Source: JAWLGJ01 sp041685145 (GTDB taxonomy: Bacteria > Pseudomonadota > Alphaproteobacteria > Rhodospirillales > Magnetospirillaceae). Taken from it: a stretch of 64,000 bases of DNA. Where the stretch lies: positions 1 to 64,000 of the forward strand of contig JAWLGJ010000014.1 in assembly GCA_041685145.1 (NCBI GenBank), read 5' to 3'. The notes below the pieces were generated by a model. The model did no database searches. It worked only from the letters and a program-made list of their open reading frames with translations, and was not told where the DNA came from. Position 1 is the stretch's first letter. Each line of letters starts with the position of its first letter. The position numbers and the translations under genes were made by a program. This document shows, in pieces, positions 18,340 to 29,404 of this stretch.

Positions 18340-19629
18340 CTAGCGCCGAATCCGCAGCCGGGCGGCGAAAAAGCCGTCCATGCCGCCGCGTTCCGCCAGG
18401 TGGCAGGGCAGGCTGCGCAGGTCGCCGGCGGCGGTGACGATCTCGTCCAGGCCGCCCACCTCCGCGGGGGTCACCGGCACCCGTTCCACCGCCCCCGCCG
18501 CCAGCAGGCGCTCGACCGCCGCCACGCCCTCCTCGGGCTCCAGCGAGCAGACGCAATAAACCAGCGTCCCGCCCGGCGCCAGCAGCGCCAGGGCGTTGTC
18601 GAGCAGGCGGGCCTGCAATTCGGCCATGACCGCGACGTCGCCGGGCCGCTTCAGCCACGGGATGTCGGGGTGGCGCCGCACCGTGCCGGTGGCGGTGCAG
18701 GGGGCGTCGAGCAGCACCGCGTCGAAGCCGCCGCCGGGGCGCCACGCGGCGGCATCGGCCACCACCGTCTCGGCCTCCAGGCGCAGGCGGGCGAGGTTGT
18801 CGCGCAGGCGGCTCAGCCGCCGAGCCGAGCGGTCGACGGCCACCACCCGCGCCCCGGCGGCGGCCAGTTGCGCCGTCTTGCCGCCGGGCGCCGCGCACAT
18901 GTCCGCCACCCGCCGGCCCGCCACCGCGCCCAGCAGCCGCGCCGGCAAAGCGGCGGCGGCATCCTGCACCCACCAGGCGCCCTCCTCGAAGCCGGGCAGG
19001 GCGGTGACCGGCGCCGTGGCGCGGCGCAGGCTGCCGGTTGGCAGCACCGTCGCCTCCAGCCGCGCCGCCCAGGCGGCGGGGTCGGCCCTGACGGTCAGGT
19101 CCAGCGGCGGTTCGGCGAGATGGGCGGCGGCGATGGCGCGGGCGGCGTCGGCGCCGTAGGTCCGGCACCACCGCTCCCACAACCAGCCGGGCGTGTTCAG
19201 CCGCGCCGCGTCCTGCGCCGCCAGCAGGTCCGCCCCCTCGCGCGCCAGACGCCGCAGCAGGGCGTTGACCAGCCCCGCCTGCCCCGGCCGCTGCACCTGC
19301 CGCGTCAGGGCGACGCCGGTGTCGACGGCGGCGTGCGGCGGCACGTCCAGGAACAGCACCTGCGCCGCCCCCAGGCGCAGGATGTGGCGCACCGCCCGCG
19401 CCTTGGCGGGCAGCGGCCGTTGCAGAAAGGCGTCGATCGCCGCGTCGAGCTGGCCCCGCCGCCGCAGCACCGTCGCCACCAGCCGCCGCGCGAAGCCGCG
19501 GTCGCGGTCCGGCAGGCGGGCGAGGCCGGCGTGGGCCTCCAGCGCCTCGTCGAGCGGCCGCCGCCGGTCGAGAACGGCGGACAGCACCTCCAGGGCGGCG
19601 CGGCGGGCGTTGAGATCGGCGTGCGGCAT
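18340..19629 (-). CDS. rsmB: 16S rRNA (cytosine-C5)-methyltransferase, RsmB/NOP family
   Basis: SAM-dependent RNA m5C methyltransferase. 429 residues. An N-terminal NusB-like helical domain (about 1-140) precedes the Rossmann domain with the SAM loop ADMCAAPGGKTAQLA. The two catalytic cysteines are in LLDAPCTATG and YCVCSLEPEEG, the family's hallmark pair. The combination of NusB-like and NOL1/NOP2/Sun domains is that of RsmB (m5C967 of 16S rRNA). ATG 19629 begins at the family N-terminus; a longer in-frame open stretch upstream runs into the intergenic repeat and was not used. Confidence 0.88.
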   Translation of the reverse strand: MPHADLNARRAALEVLSAVLDRRRPLDEALEAHAGLARLPDRDRGFARRLVATVLRRRGQLDAAIDAFLQRPLPAKARAVRHILRLGAAQVLFLDVPPHAAVDTGVALTRQVQRPGQAGLVNALLRRLAREGADLLAAQDAARLNTPGWLWERWCRTYGADAARAIAAAHLAEPPLDLTVRADPAAWAARLEATVLPTGSLRRATAPVTALPGFEEGAWWVQDAAAALPARLLGAVAGRRVADMCAAPGGKTAQLAAAGARVVAVDRSARRLSRLRDNLARLRLEAETVVADAAAWRPGGGFDAVLLDAPCTATGTVRRHPDIPWLKRPGDVAVMAELQARLLDNALALLAPGGTLVYCVCSLEPEEGVAAVERLLAAGAVERVPVTPAEVGGLDEIVTAAGDLRSLPCHLAERGGMDGFFAARLRIRR

Positions 19630-19696
19630 CGGCCGAGGGTATAGCGCAGCGGGCGGTGAAAAGCAGCCCCGATCGCGCCCGACGGACCCATCACCA

Positions 19697-19780
19697 GCCG
19701 CCGTTGAGGCGGCGGCCAAGCGGGCCGGAGGCCCGCACCCGGCGAGGGCACAAAGGACTCCACCGCCGTCAAGGCGGTGG
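19697..19780 (+). repeat. Intergenic double-hairpin repeat, copy 5, extended form with a third stem
   Basis: The core copy is 19697-19750, with GCCGCC-GTTGA-GGCGGC and a second stem that is perfect here: GCGGGCC-GGA-GGCCCGC. It continues through an ACAAAGGACTC spacer into a third stem, CCACCGCC-GTCAA-GGCGGTGG (19760-19780, 8 of 8 pairs). The same spacer-plus-third-stem arrangement is seen in copy 6. It separates the DUF3576 gene (stop at 19785) from rsmB, both read leftwards, and the third stem could act as a terminator-like structure for the former. Confidence 0.85.
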
Positions 19781-19784
19781 AATA

Positions 19785-20318
19785 CTAGTCGAGGCTGGCG
19801 GTGCGCAACTGGCGGGCGCGGGTGAGGATGCTGTCTTCAAGGCCGCGGCGCACGTCGTCGGCGACGGCGGCGTCGACCCAGTCGCCGTCGGAATTCTTGA
19901 TCTGGCGGAAGACCGCCACCCGCACGCCGTCGGACCGCAGTGCGCGGCTGAGGATATAGGCGGTGGCCTTCAGGCGCTCGCCGGGGCTTTCGGGGGGCGT
20001 GTACCAGTCGGTGATGATGACGCCGCCGAAGGGATCGGCCGAGGTCAGCGGCAGGAAGGACAGCGTGTCCAGGCTGGCCCGCCACAGGAAGCTGTTGACG
20101 CCGATGCCGCCGCCGGTGCCGCCCTCCTCGTCGCCACCGCCGAACATGAGGCCCTTGTTGCCCCAGATGGTATCGCGCGAGCCCATCATGTCCTTTTCCA
20201 TCCGCGGCGCGCTCTCGCCGGGATAGCGATGCGGAATGACGGCCTCGCCGCCCTCGCAGGCGGCCAGGGCTACGGTGGCGGCGACAGCGGCGGCGACGGC
20301 CTTGACGGTGCCTCTCAT
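19785..20318 (-). CDS. DUF3576-domain lipoprotein
   Basis: 177 residues. ATG 20318 follows AGGAGAGG and opens a lipoprotein signal peptide with lipobox LAAC at residues about 18-21. The mature part contains conserved-looking segments NSFLWRASLDTLSFLPL, ADPFGGVIITDWY and YILSRALRSDGVRV, which I recognise as the DUF3576 family of alphaproteobacterial proteins with a predicted compact alpha/beta domain. No function is established. In many genomes it lies next to leuS and lptE (LPS transport), and that operon is 1.7 kb away here, so a cell-envelope role is plausible. Confidence 0.75.
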   Translation of the reverse strand: MRGTVKAVAAAVAATVALAACEGGEAVIPHRYPGESAPRMEKDMMGSRDTIWGNKGLMFGGGDEEGGTGGGIGVNSFLWRASLDTLSFLPLTSADPFGGVIITDWYTPPESPGERLKATAYILSRALRSDGVRVAVFRQIKNSDGDWVDAAVADDVRRGLEDSILTRARQLRTASLD

Positions 20319-20349
20319 GGCGGAGCCTCTCCTTCTCCCATTAGGGTAT

Positions 20350-20379
20350 TGCATACGGCCGGGGCGGGGGGTTAGGCAA
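20350..20379 (-). promoter_or_regulatory. Candidate promoter of the DUF3576 lipoprotein gene
   Basis: On the minus strand TTGCCT (20379-20374) and TATGCA (20355-20350) are 18 nt apart, and the predicted start lies about 25 nt before ATG 20318. This is the only AT-rich patch in the gap. Confidence 0.4.
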
Positions 20380-20446
20380 GCCCCCCGAGGCACCGCCGGT
20401 CATTTTTGCGCCGCCGGGTGGTTCGCTCGCGGTGGTAAAAGATATG

Positions 20447-20854
20447 TCAGGCGCCGTCCGGTCGCTGTTCGATGCGGTCCATGTCCTCGTCGGACAGGCC
20501 GAAATGGTGGCCGATCTCGTGGATCAGCACATGGCGGACGACGTCGAACAGATCCTCGCCGGTTTCGCACCAGTAGTCGAGGATCGGCCGGCGGTAAAGG
20601 AAGATGCGGTCGATGTCGCTGGGCTGGTGCAAGACGCTTTTCTCGCTCAGCGCGATGCCCTGGTACAGGCCCAGCAGGTCGAAGGGCGACTCCAGGCCCA
20701 TCTCGGCCTCGAGTTCGGAGTCGGGAAACTCGGCGACATGCAGCGCCACCGCCCCGACATGGCGGCGCAGCGCCTCGGGAATGGAGGCGTAGGCCTCCTC
20801 GGCCATCGCCTGCAGGTCGTCGAGGGTGGGCGGCAGGATGGGGGGGCGTGTCAT
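20447..20854 (-). CDS. Minimal zinc metallopeptidase (zincin-like, PF06262 type)
   Basis: A 135-residue soluble protein with HEIGHHFGLSDEDMD near the C-terminus, i.e. the HExGHxxGxxD zinc motif of minigluzincins. The N-terminal part (LDDLQAMAEEAYASIPE) and DIDRIFLYRRPILD match the small metallopeptidase family often annotated as possibly acetylated or ribosome-associated. ATG 20854 was chosen because the family begins at this point. Substrates are not known. Placed alone between the lipoprotein gene and holA. Confidence 0.8.
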   Translation of the reverse strand: MTRPPILPPTLDDLQAMAEEAYASIPEALRRHVGAVALHVAEFPDSELEAEMGLESPFDLLGLYQGIALSEKSVLHQPSDIDRIFLYRRPILDYWCETGEDLFDVVRHVLIHEIGHHFGLSDEDMDRIEQRPDGA

Positions 20855-20911
20855 GCCCCCGACCTTAATGGCATCCGCCAGGGGCGCCAAGCGGCGCCGA
20901 GCCATTCTTCG

Positions 20912-20937
20912 GTAGGATGAGGGGGTAGGATGAGGGG
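20912..20937. repeat. 13-bp tandem duplication
   Basis: GTAGGATGAGGGG occurs twice head to tail in the 134-nt gap between the metallopeptidase start and the holA stop. The rest of the gap ends in a short CGCCCTCGCCGGGCG piece (about 20949-20965) that resembles one end of the dispersed repeat but lacks the rest of it. Confidence 0.6.
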
Positions 20938-20988
20938 ATGATCCTGCGCGCCCTCGCCGGGCGCGGGCGCCGCCCGCTTAGGTGCCGG

Positions 20989-22008
20989 CTAGCGGCGGGC
21001 GGCGCGGGCGATCTGCATCAGGGCGCGCCCGCAGAGGGCGGCGGCGGGCATGCCGGTGGTCTTGCAATCGGCCTCGGCGGTCAGCAGCACGTCGAGGGCG
21101 TTGCCCAGGCGCCGGGGCGGCCAGCGGCGGAGCTGACCGCCGAAGCGGGCCTTGTGGCGGAAGAACACCGGCGGGCGCAACGCCGCCATCGCCTGATCGG
21201 GGCTCTTGCCGGCCGCCGCCAGCCCGCCGGCCAGGTGCAGGCGCTGGAAGTGCCGCGCCACCGCCCGCAGCACCGCCACCGGCGCCGTGCCCGAGGCCAG
21301 CAGGCGGTCGAGGATGCGCTGCACCGCCGCCTGGTCGCCATCGGCCACCGCCAGCGCCAGGTCGTCCAGGGACAGCGCGGCGGTGTCGCCGACGCAGGCG
21401 AGCACGTCCTCCAGCCCCACCCGTCCCGGCCCGCCCATGTACAGGGCCAGCTTCTCCAGCTCGCGCCGGGTGAGCAGGCGGTCGCCGCCCAGATGCTCGA
21501 CCAGGAAGGCCAGCGCGTCGCGCTCCGCCTCCAGCCCCTCGCCGCGCAGGGCGTCGCGCACCACCGCCTCCAGGCTGTCGCCCTGGTCGGCATAGCAGGG
21601 CAGCGCGGCGGCGTTGTCGGCCGCCTCGAACAGCTTGCGCAAGCTTGAGCGCGGCGGCAGGTCGCCGGCGGCGAACAGCACCAGCGCGTCGCCCTTGGGG
21701 TCGGCGAGGAAACGCTCCGCCAGCGCGGCGACGGCATCGCCGGCCTCGAAGACGCGCACCACCCGCCGCCCGCCGGTCAGCGCCATTGCCGCCGCCTCGT
21801 CGGCAAGGCGCGCCGGGTCGTCGCGCAGGGCGGCGGCGGTCAGATCGGCCACCCGGAACGGATCCTTGAGGTCGGCAACCACCGTCCGCGCCAGGGTGTC
21901 CAGGCGCTCGCGCACCAGGCCGGTGTCGGGGCCATAGACGAGGACGGCGCGGGCCTTGGCGTCGGGGGCGCGGGCAAAGGCGTCGGCGCGGCCCGCGGCG
22001 ATTTTCAC
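20989..22008 (-). CDS. holA: DNA polymerase III subunit delta
   Basis: Clamp-loader subunit that opens the beta sliding clamp. 339 residues. The N-terminal KARAVLVYGPDTGLVRERLD segment, the ELEKLALYMGG region and the C-terminal helical domain (VLRAVARHFQRLHLA, GNALDVLLTAEADCKTTG) match the delta family. As is normal for delta, the P-loop is degenerate. The ATG overlaps the lptE stop by ATGA (22005-22008), so it is translationally coupled to the leuS-lptE-holA operon, a conserved order in alphaproteobacteria. Confidence 0.92.
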   Translation of the reverse strand: MKIAAGRADAFARAPDAKARAVLVYGPDTGLVRERLDTLARTVVADLKDPFRVADLTAAALRDDPARLADEAAAMALTGGRRVVRVFEAGDAVAALAERFLADPKGDALVLFAAGDLPPRSSLRKLFEAADNAAALPCYADQGDSLEAVVRDALRGEGLEAERDALAFLVEHLGGDRLLTRRELEKLALYMGGPGRVGLEDVLACVGDTAALSLDDLALAVADGDQAAVQRILDRLLASGTAPVAVLRAVARHFQRLHLAGGLAAAGKSPDQAMAALRPPVFFRHKARFGGQLRRWPPRRLGNALDVLLTAEADCKTTGMPAAALCGRALMQIARAARR

Positions 22009-22556
22009 CGCCCGCTCCCCGGCCCCGTCTCGGCCGGCGCCGCCGCCGCGCCCTCGCGCTCGGCCTGCTCGGCGAAATGCAGGGCGAGGCGGTTGGCGAT
22101 GTCGTCGGCCAAAAGCCGCACCGCCCGGTCCTCGGCGTCGCGCCGGGCGACGATGGCGGCGAAGTGCTCGTTGAGGATGTCGTAGCTGGTGACGGCGGTG
22201 GTGCGGTCGGCGAGGGCGACGCCGCCGTCGGGGCGGAGAAGGCGCACGTCGCCCGCGACGATCACCCGCTCCAGGGTGGGGGTGCCGTCGCGGCGATAGG
22301 CCATCTTCTCGACGCGGGTGTTCAGCGCCACGTCGAGGCGATATTGCCCGCCGCCCCCGGCGGCGCCGGGGGACAGCCGCTTGTCGAGGTCCAGGCGCAG
22401 CAGCCGCCCCAGGCGGCCCTCGATCACGCCCACCTCCACCGCCTGAAGCTGGCGGCGCACCGCCGGCTCGCCGGCCTGGCCATAGAGCGGCCGAAAGCCG
22501 CAGGCCTCCAGGGCCAGCACCGCAACCAGGGCGAGGGCGAGCCTAGACCACGACAT
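22005..22556 (-). CDS. lptE: LPS-assembly lipoprotein LptE
   Basis: Outer-membrane lipoprotein that plugs LptD and delivers lipopolysaccharide to the cell surface. 183 residues with signal peptide and lipobox LEAC followed by GFRPLYG, the hallmark of LptE. The central SYDILNEHFAAIVARRDAEDRAVRLLADDI region is characteristic in proteobacterial members. The start overlaps the leuS 3' end by 14 nt and the stop overlaps holA by 4 nt. A proline/alanine-rich C-terminal tail is variable in this family. Confidence 0.88.
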   Translation of the reverse strand: MSWSRLALALVAVLALEACGFRPLYGQAGEPAVRRQLQAVEVGVIEGRLGRLLRLDLDKRLSPGAAGGGGQYRLDVALNTRVEKMAYRRDGTPTLERVIVAGDVRLLRPDGGVALADRTTAVTSYDILNEHFAAIVARRDAEDRAVRLLADDIANRLALHFAEQAEREGAAAAPAETGPGSGR

Positions 22557-25113
22557 TGACGATCTTGTTCGGTACGACGATGACCTTGCGGATGGTCTTG
22601 CCGGCGGTAAATTTTTGCACCGCCGGGTCGGCGAGGGCGGCGGCCTCGGCCTCCTCGCGCGGGGCGTCCTTGGCCAGCGCGAGGGTCGCGCGCAGCTTGC
22701 CGTTCACCTGCACCGCCACGGTCGCGGTCTCCTCCACCAGCAGCGCCGGGTCCGCCTCGGGCCACGGCGTGTCCACCAGCATGGTGGCATGGCCCAGCGC
22801 CCGCCACAACTCCTCGGCCAGATGCGGGGTCATGGGGTTGACGAGTCGCACGACGGTCTCCAGCCCCTCGCGAAGGGCCCAGCCGGCGCCCTCGCCCTCG
22901 GCCAGTTCGCCCAGGGCGTTGGTCAGCTCGCGGATGCGCGCCACCGCCTTGTTGAAGTGGAACCGCTCCAGGTCGTCGGTGACGGCGGCGATGGTGCGGT
23001 GGGTGACCTGGCGGACCGCGGTGACCTCGGGGGCGAAGGAGGCCGGTGCCGGCGCCCCCACCGGCGGCAGCCCGGCGCCGATCACCATGCGCCACAGCCG
23101 GTTGATGTAGCGCCAGGCGCCGTCGACGCCGGCGTCGGTCCATTCCAGGTCGCGTTCCGGCGGGCTGTCGGAGAGCATGAACAGCCGGGCGGTGTCGGCG
23201 CCATAGGTGGCGATGATGCCCTCGGGATCGACGACGTTCTTCTTCGACTTCGACATCTTCTCGACACGCCCAACGGTCACCGGGGCGCCGGTGGCGGCGC
23301 GCACCCAGCGGCCGTCGTCGAGGCGGGTGACCTCGGAGGGGAACAGCCAGTCGCCCTTCTCGTCGCGATAGGTCTCGTGGCAGATCATTCCCTGGGTCAG
23401 CAGCCCGGCGAAGGGCTCGTCGACCCCGACATAGCCGCAGCGCCGCAGCGCCCGGGTGAAGAAGCGCGAATACAGCAGGTGCAGCACGGCGTGTTCGATG
23501 CCGCCGATGTACTGGTCCACCGGCAGCCAGTAATCCGCCGCCGCGCGCTTGAAGCCGATGTCGGTGCTCCACGGGTCGGCGAAGCGGGCGAAATACCAGC
23601 TCGATTCGAAGAAGGTGTCGAAGGTGTCGGTCTCGCGCCGGGCGGGCGTGCCGCAGGACGGGCAGTCGACGTGCTTCCAGGTGGGGTGGCGGTCGAGCGG
23701 GTTGCCGGGCTGGTCGAAATCGACGTCCTCGGGCAGGGTTACCGGCAGCTCCGCCTCCGGCACCGGCACGGCGCCGCAGTCGGGACAATGCACGATGGGG
23801 ATGGGACAGCCCCAATAGCGTTGCCGCGACACACCCCAGTCGCGCAGGCGGTAGCTGACGGTGCGCGCGCCGCGGCCCTCGGCCTCCAGGCGCTCGGCCA
23901 CCGCCCGCTTCGCCGCCGGCACGTCGAGGCCGTCGAGCCATTCGGAATTGATGAGGGTGCCGTCGCCGACATAGGGCTCGGCCCCGATGGCGAAATCGGC
24001 GGCGTCGGCGTCCGGCGGCAGCACCACCGGCACCACCGGCAGATCGTATTTGCGCGCGAAGTCCAGGTCGCGCTGGTCATGCGCCGGGCAGCCGAAGATG
24101 GCGCCGGTGCCGTATTCCATCAGCACGAAATTGGCGACATAGATCGGCAGGCGCTGGTCGGGGCGCACCGGGTTCAGCGCCACCATTCCGGTGTCGAAAC
24201 CTTTCTTCTCGGCGGTCTCGATGGCCTCCTCGCTGGTGCCCATGCGGTTGCACTCGGCGATGAAGTCCGCCAGGGCGGGGTTGTCGGCCGCCGCCCGCTG
24301 CGCCAGGGGATGGTTGGGCGACAGGGCGCAGAACGAGGCCCCGAACAGCGTGTCGGGGCGGGTGGTGAAGACCTCCAGCCCCTCCTCGGCGCCCTCGACG
24401 TCGAAGGTCAGGCGCATCCCCTCGGAGCGGCCGATCCAGTTCTCCTGCATCAGGCGCACGCGCTCGGGCCAGCGCTCCAGATCCTTCAGCGCCGCCAGCA
24501 GGTCGTCGGCGTATTCGGTGATTTTCAGGAACCACTGGCTGAGCAGGCGCTTCTCCACCGGCACGCCCGAGCGCCAGCCGCGGCCGTCGATGACCTGCTC
24601 GTTGGCCAGCACCGTGTGCTCGACCGGATCCCAGTTGACCCAGGATTCCTTGCGGTAGACCAGCCCGGCGGCGAGGAAGTCCAAAAACATCTTCTGTTCG
24701 TGCCGGTAATATTCGGGCTCGCAGGTGGCGATCTCGCGGCGCCAGTCATAGGACAGGCCCATCGCCTTCAACTGCGTGCGCATGGCGGCGATGTTCTCGC
24801 GCGTCCAGCGCGCCGGGTGCACCTTGTTGGCGATGGCGGCGTTCTCGGCCGGCAGGCCGAAGGCGTCCCAGCCCATCGGGTGCAGCACGTTGAAGCCGCG
24901 GGCGCGCTTGTAGCGGGCGACGACGTCGCCGAGGGTGTAGTTGCGCACATGCCCCATGTGGATGCGTCCCGAGGGGTAGGGGAACATCTCCAGCACATAG
25001 TATTTCGCCCGCGCGTCGTCCTCGCGGGCGTGGAAGCAGCCGCGATCCTCCCAGATCGCCTGCCACCTGGCCTCGGTTTCCTTGACGTTGTAGCGGTCCC
25101 GGCTGCGCGACAT
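22543..25113 (-). CDS. leuS: Leucine-tRNA ligase
   Basis: Class I aminoacyl-tRNA synthetase charging tRNA-Leu. 856 residues. The HIGH-type motif is HMGH at about residues 52-55, the connective-peptide editing domain is present (TRPDTLFG and FGCPAHDQRD), and the KMSKS motif is intact at about 618-622. The zinc-type CPDCG and CPSCG pairs mark inserted ribbon segments. First gene of the leuS-lptE-holA operon. It is divergent from the acetoacetyl-CoA synthetase gene across a 152-nt gap. Confidence 0.98.
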   Translation of the reverse strand: MSRSRDRYNVKETEARWQAIWEDRGCFHAREDDARAKYYVLEMFPYPSGRIHMGHVRNYTLGDVVARYKRARGFNVLHPMGWDAFGLPAENAAIANKVHPARWTRENIAAMRTQLKAMGLSYDWRREIATCEPEYYRHEQKMFLDFLAAGLVYRKESWVNWDPVEHTVLANEQVIDGRGWRSGVPVEKRLLSQWFLKITEYADDLLAALKDLERWPERVRLMQENWIGRSEGMRLTFDVEGAEEGLEVFTTRPDTLFGASFCALSPNHPLAQRAAADNPALADFIAECNRMGTSEEAIETAEKKGFDTGMVALNPVRPDQRLPIYVANFVLMEYGTGAIFGCPAHDQRDLDFARKYDLPVVPVVLPPDADAADFAIGAEPYVGDGTLINSEWLDGLDVPAAKRAVAERLEAEGRGARTVSYRLRDWGVSRQRYWGCPIPIVHCPDCGAVPVPEAELPVTLPEDVDFDQPGNPLDRHPTWKHVDCPSCGTPARRETDTFDTFFESSWYFARFADPWSTDIGFKRAAADYWLPVDQYIGGIEHAVLHLLYSRFFTRALRRCGYVGVDEPFAGLLTQGMICHETYRDEKGDWLFPSEVTRLDDGRWVRAATGAPVTVGRVEKMSKSKKNVVDPEGIIATYGADTARLFMLSDSPPERDLEWTDAGVDGAWRYINRLWRMVIGAGLPPVGAPAPASFAPEVTAVRQVTHRTIAAVTDDLERFHFNKAVARIRELTNALGELAEGEGAGWALREGLETVVRLVNPMTPHLAEELWRALGHATMLVDTPWPEADPALLVEETATVAVQVNGKLRATLALAKDAPREEAEAAALADPAVQKFTAGKTIRKVIVVPNKIVNVVV

Positions 25114-25200
25114 CGGCGAAGGTCCGTCCTGTGCAGTGTCCGTTCGCGGGTCAAGGCGCTTGATCTAGCACAGCCCCCCGCAACGGCCAAGCGTAAGCCT

Positions 25201-25228
25201 TTGCAGGCGCCGCGAACTGCGCTAGACC
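25201..25228 (+). promoter_or_regulatory. Possible promoter of the acetoacetyl-CoA synthetase gene
   Basis: TTGCAG (25201-25206) and TAGACC (25223-25228) with a 16-nt spacer, about 38 nt before ATG 25266. The -10 match is only moderate. Confidence 0.3.
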
Positions 25229-25265
25229 CATGCGCGGGCCGTCGAGCAGCAACGAGGAGCAGATC

Positions 25266-27218
<1,953 letters not shown>

Positions 27219-27295
27219 AGCGGCGTCGGTCGGCCCCCCCTACCTTCCGGGGATGACGATTCGATCATGGCATCCACGGCGGCTGTGCGGCTAGA

Positions 27296-27955
27296 ATGGG
27301 CGCCATGATCGGGCACCGCCACCTCACCGTTGTCGCCGCCGCCGCCGCCGTCCTGTTCGGCGCCGCCGGCGCGCACGCGGCCATGAACGGGCCGCTGACG
27401 CTGGAAATGGGCGGCGCGGCGCCCGTCTCCGCCGCCGAGGACTGGCAGGTGCCGCTGCCGGGGGTGGAGAACAGCGCCGTGAGCCTGCGCGTGTCGCTGC
27501 GCCCCGACCTCGACGCCGGCGCCACCGCGGCGGCGCCGTCGGGCTTCGACCTGGCGCCGGCCACCGGGCTGTCGATGGGCGGCTTCCTGACCTGGTATGT
27601 CGACGACTTCGCCTTGACCGGCACCGCCGCCGAGCGCGGCGCCGACCTGTCGGCGACCTATCGGCCGGAAAGCCTGTTCAACGGCGCCACCTCGTTCCGC
27701 CTCAGCCTCGGCGCCGACTGGGGCCGCCCCGACGGCGGCACGCCGCTGCGGCTGGGCCTCGACCCGGCGGGCGCGGTGCCGGCGGAACCTGGCGGCGGCG
27801 CCGATTACAGCCTCAGCTTCTCGGTCCGCCACAACATCTTCTCGAACCTGTATGTCGGCGGCGTCGCCACCGCCGAGAACACGACGCCGCGCGACGGCAC
27901 CTTGCGCGAGGAGCGGCACTTTCTGTTCGGCGCCGGCCTGGGCCTGCGCTTCTAG
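27296..27955 (+). CDS. Putative outer-membrane beta-barrel protein, unknown function
   Basis: 219 residues with a Sec signal peptide (about residues 1-29, ending GAHAA). The mature part is Gly/Ala/Asp-rich, shows alternating hydrophobic residues such as YSLSFSVRHN and NLYVGGVATAEN, and ends FLFGAGLGLRF, with a terminal Phe as in BAM-recognised outer-membrane beta-signals. The barrel would be small, of about 8 strands. I do not recognise a named family. Two starts are possible (ATG 27296 or 27305), neither with a clear SD. Flanked downstream by a repeat and convergent with a methyltransferase gene. Confidence 0.6.
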   Translation: MGAMIGHRHLTVVAAAAAVLFGAAGAHAAMNGPLTLEMGGAAPVSAAEDWQVPLPGVENSAVSLRVSLRPDLDAGATAAAPSGFDLAPATGLSMGGFLTWYVDDFALTGTAAERGADLSATYRPESLFNGATSFRLSLGADWGRPDGGTPLRLGLDPAGAVPAEPGGGADYSLSFSVRHNIFSNLYVGGVATAENTTPRDGTLREERHFLFGAGLGLRF

Positions 27956-27965
27956 GGCCGCCTCC

Positions 27966-28047
27966 ACCGCCTCAACGGCGGTCGAGTCCATTTATGGCCC
28001 TCGCCGGGCGCTCGCTCCGCTCGCTTGGCCGCCGCCTCAACGGCGGC
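27966..28047 (-). repeat. Intergenic double-hairpin repeat, copy 6, extended form with a third stem
   Basis: On the minus strand: GCCGCC-GTTGA-GGCGGC, then GCGAGC-GGA-GCGAGC, GGCGAGGGC, an AT-rich spacer ending GGACTCG, then a third stem ACCGCC-GTTGA-GGCGGT (27982-27966). It shares the spacer and third stem with copy 5. Located between two convergent genes. Confidence 0.85.
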
Positions 28048-28073
28048 TGGGGGACGACCGCGCCCCGCGCCGC

Positions 28074-29404
28074 TCACCCCGCGGGGTGCGACAGCACCAG
28101 CTTGTTGAGGCCGTTGAGGGCCGCGTACAGCGCCGCGAACTGGCGTCGGATGTCGGCCTGCCTGAGGGCGTTGTCGCGGCGCAGCGCCTCGCCGATGGCC
28201 GCGACGCCACGGCGGCCGTCGAGGCGGGCCAGCAGCGCCCCGGCCAGCGGCGGCAACGGCACCGCGACCTTGAGCCCATTCAGCGTCACCGTCAGCGGCG
28301 CCCCCGGCCGCAGCGCCGCCGCCATCCGTGCCGGGTCGAGGCCCAGCGGCAGCGGCACCGCCGCGTCGTCCAGCGCCGCCACCCGCTCCGCCGCCTCCGC
28401 CGCCGGCGCCGCGTACAGCACATGCGTCTTCATGTTGCCCGCCAATCGCTCGGCGAAGGCGGCGCGCTCCGCCCAGGGCAGCGCGTCCAGCCGCTTCAGC
28501 AGCGCCGGGTCGCGCAGATAGGTGCCGGGCTCGTAGGCGGCGGCGGGCAGCATCGCGGTGGGCGCCAGCCCGGCGCCGGCGAGCAGGTCGAGCAGCTCCG
28601 GCACCGCATAGGCACGGTCGCGGCCGTGCAGCAGCAGGTCATGGAGCCCGGCGTCGCCGCCGTCGAGATGGTCGCGCACGAAGGGATTGCGCTTCAGCCG
28701 GTTGGTGGCCGGCAGCGCGCGCAGCAGCCGCCGCGCCGTCTCCAGCCGGCGGCCGTCGTCCTCGCCGGGCGGCGCCAGGGCGCGCAGCATCGCCTGCGCC
28801 TCGTAGACGCCGGTGCGGCCATAGGTGCCGTAGACCATCAGCCCCAGCCCGCCGCCCGGCGCCAGCGCCGCCACCAGGGCCCGCAGCCCGGCGGCGGGGT
28901 CGCCCAGGTGGTGCAGCACGCCGCAGCAGTCGATGTAGTCGAAGCCGCCCAGCCCCATCGCGTCGAGGTCGAGCAGCGAGCCGGTGTGGAAGACCACGCC
29001 GCCAAGGTCGCGGCGTTCGATGCGCGCCGCCGCGAGGCGCCGCGCCGCCCGCGAGGGGTCGACATAATGGATCTCGGCCGGGCATCCCCTTTCGGCCAGG
29101 CGCTGGGCCATCATTACCAGGCCGTCGCCGGTGCCGCCGCCGGCGAACAGGGCGCGGAAGGGCCGCCGCCAGTCGCGGCGCCCCGCGAACAGGTAGTGGT
29201 TGACCTCGGCGGGTTCGGAGGGCGAGCCGACGATCAGGCGCNNNNNNNNNNCACCAGCCACAGGATCGCGGCCGGCCGGTCCAGCCGCTTGCTGAGCGGG
29301 GTGTAGCGCGGGCCGCGGCGCTTGTCCTCGTCGCGGGGGTCGCGGGCCGGGTAGGGGTGGGCCTCGTACTGCCGCGCCACCACTTCGTCGGCCGTGCCGG
29401 TCAC
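28074..29404 (-). CDS. Class I SAM-dependent methyltransferase, interrupted by an assembly gap
   Basis: The N-terminal part begins at GTG 29404 (VTGTADEVVARQYEAHPYPA...) and runs to the 10-N gap at 29242-29251. After the gap the gene continues in a different register with a SAM fold: FAGGGTGDGLVMMAQR is the SAM-binding loop, VDPS follows, and FDYIDCCGVLHHLGDP is the post-I catalytic region. The 10-N run is a placeholder of arbitrary length, so the frame change need not be real. A C-terminal region of about 150 residues (from about 28500) includes a winged-helix-like piece ending ALNGLNKLVLSHPAG. Substrate unknown. The start overlaps the stop of the upstream oxidoreductase gene by 3 nt, so the pair is an operon. 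Confidence 0.65.
29242..29251. other. Assembly gap (10 N)
   Basis: Ten unknown bases within the methyltransferase gene. Coordinates to the right of it may be off by the true gap size. Confidence 0.95.

Noticed and set aside
20394..20446. A seventh copy of the dispersed repeat
   Set aside because: Only short GC-rich pieces resemble it; neither hairpin can be formed.
29242..29251. A real frameshift in the methyltransferase gene
   Set aside because: It coincides with ten unknown bases of arbitrary length, so it cannot be called a mutation.
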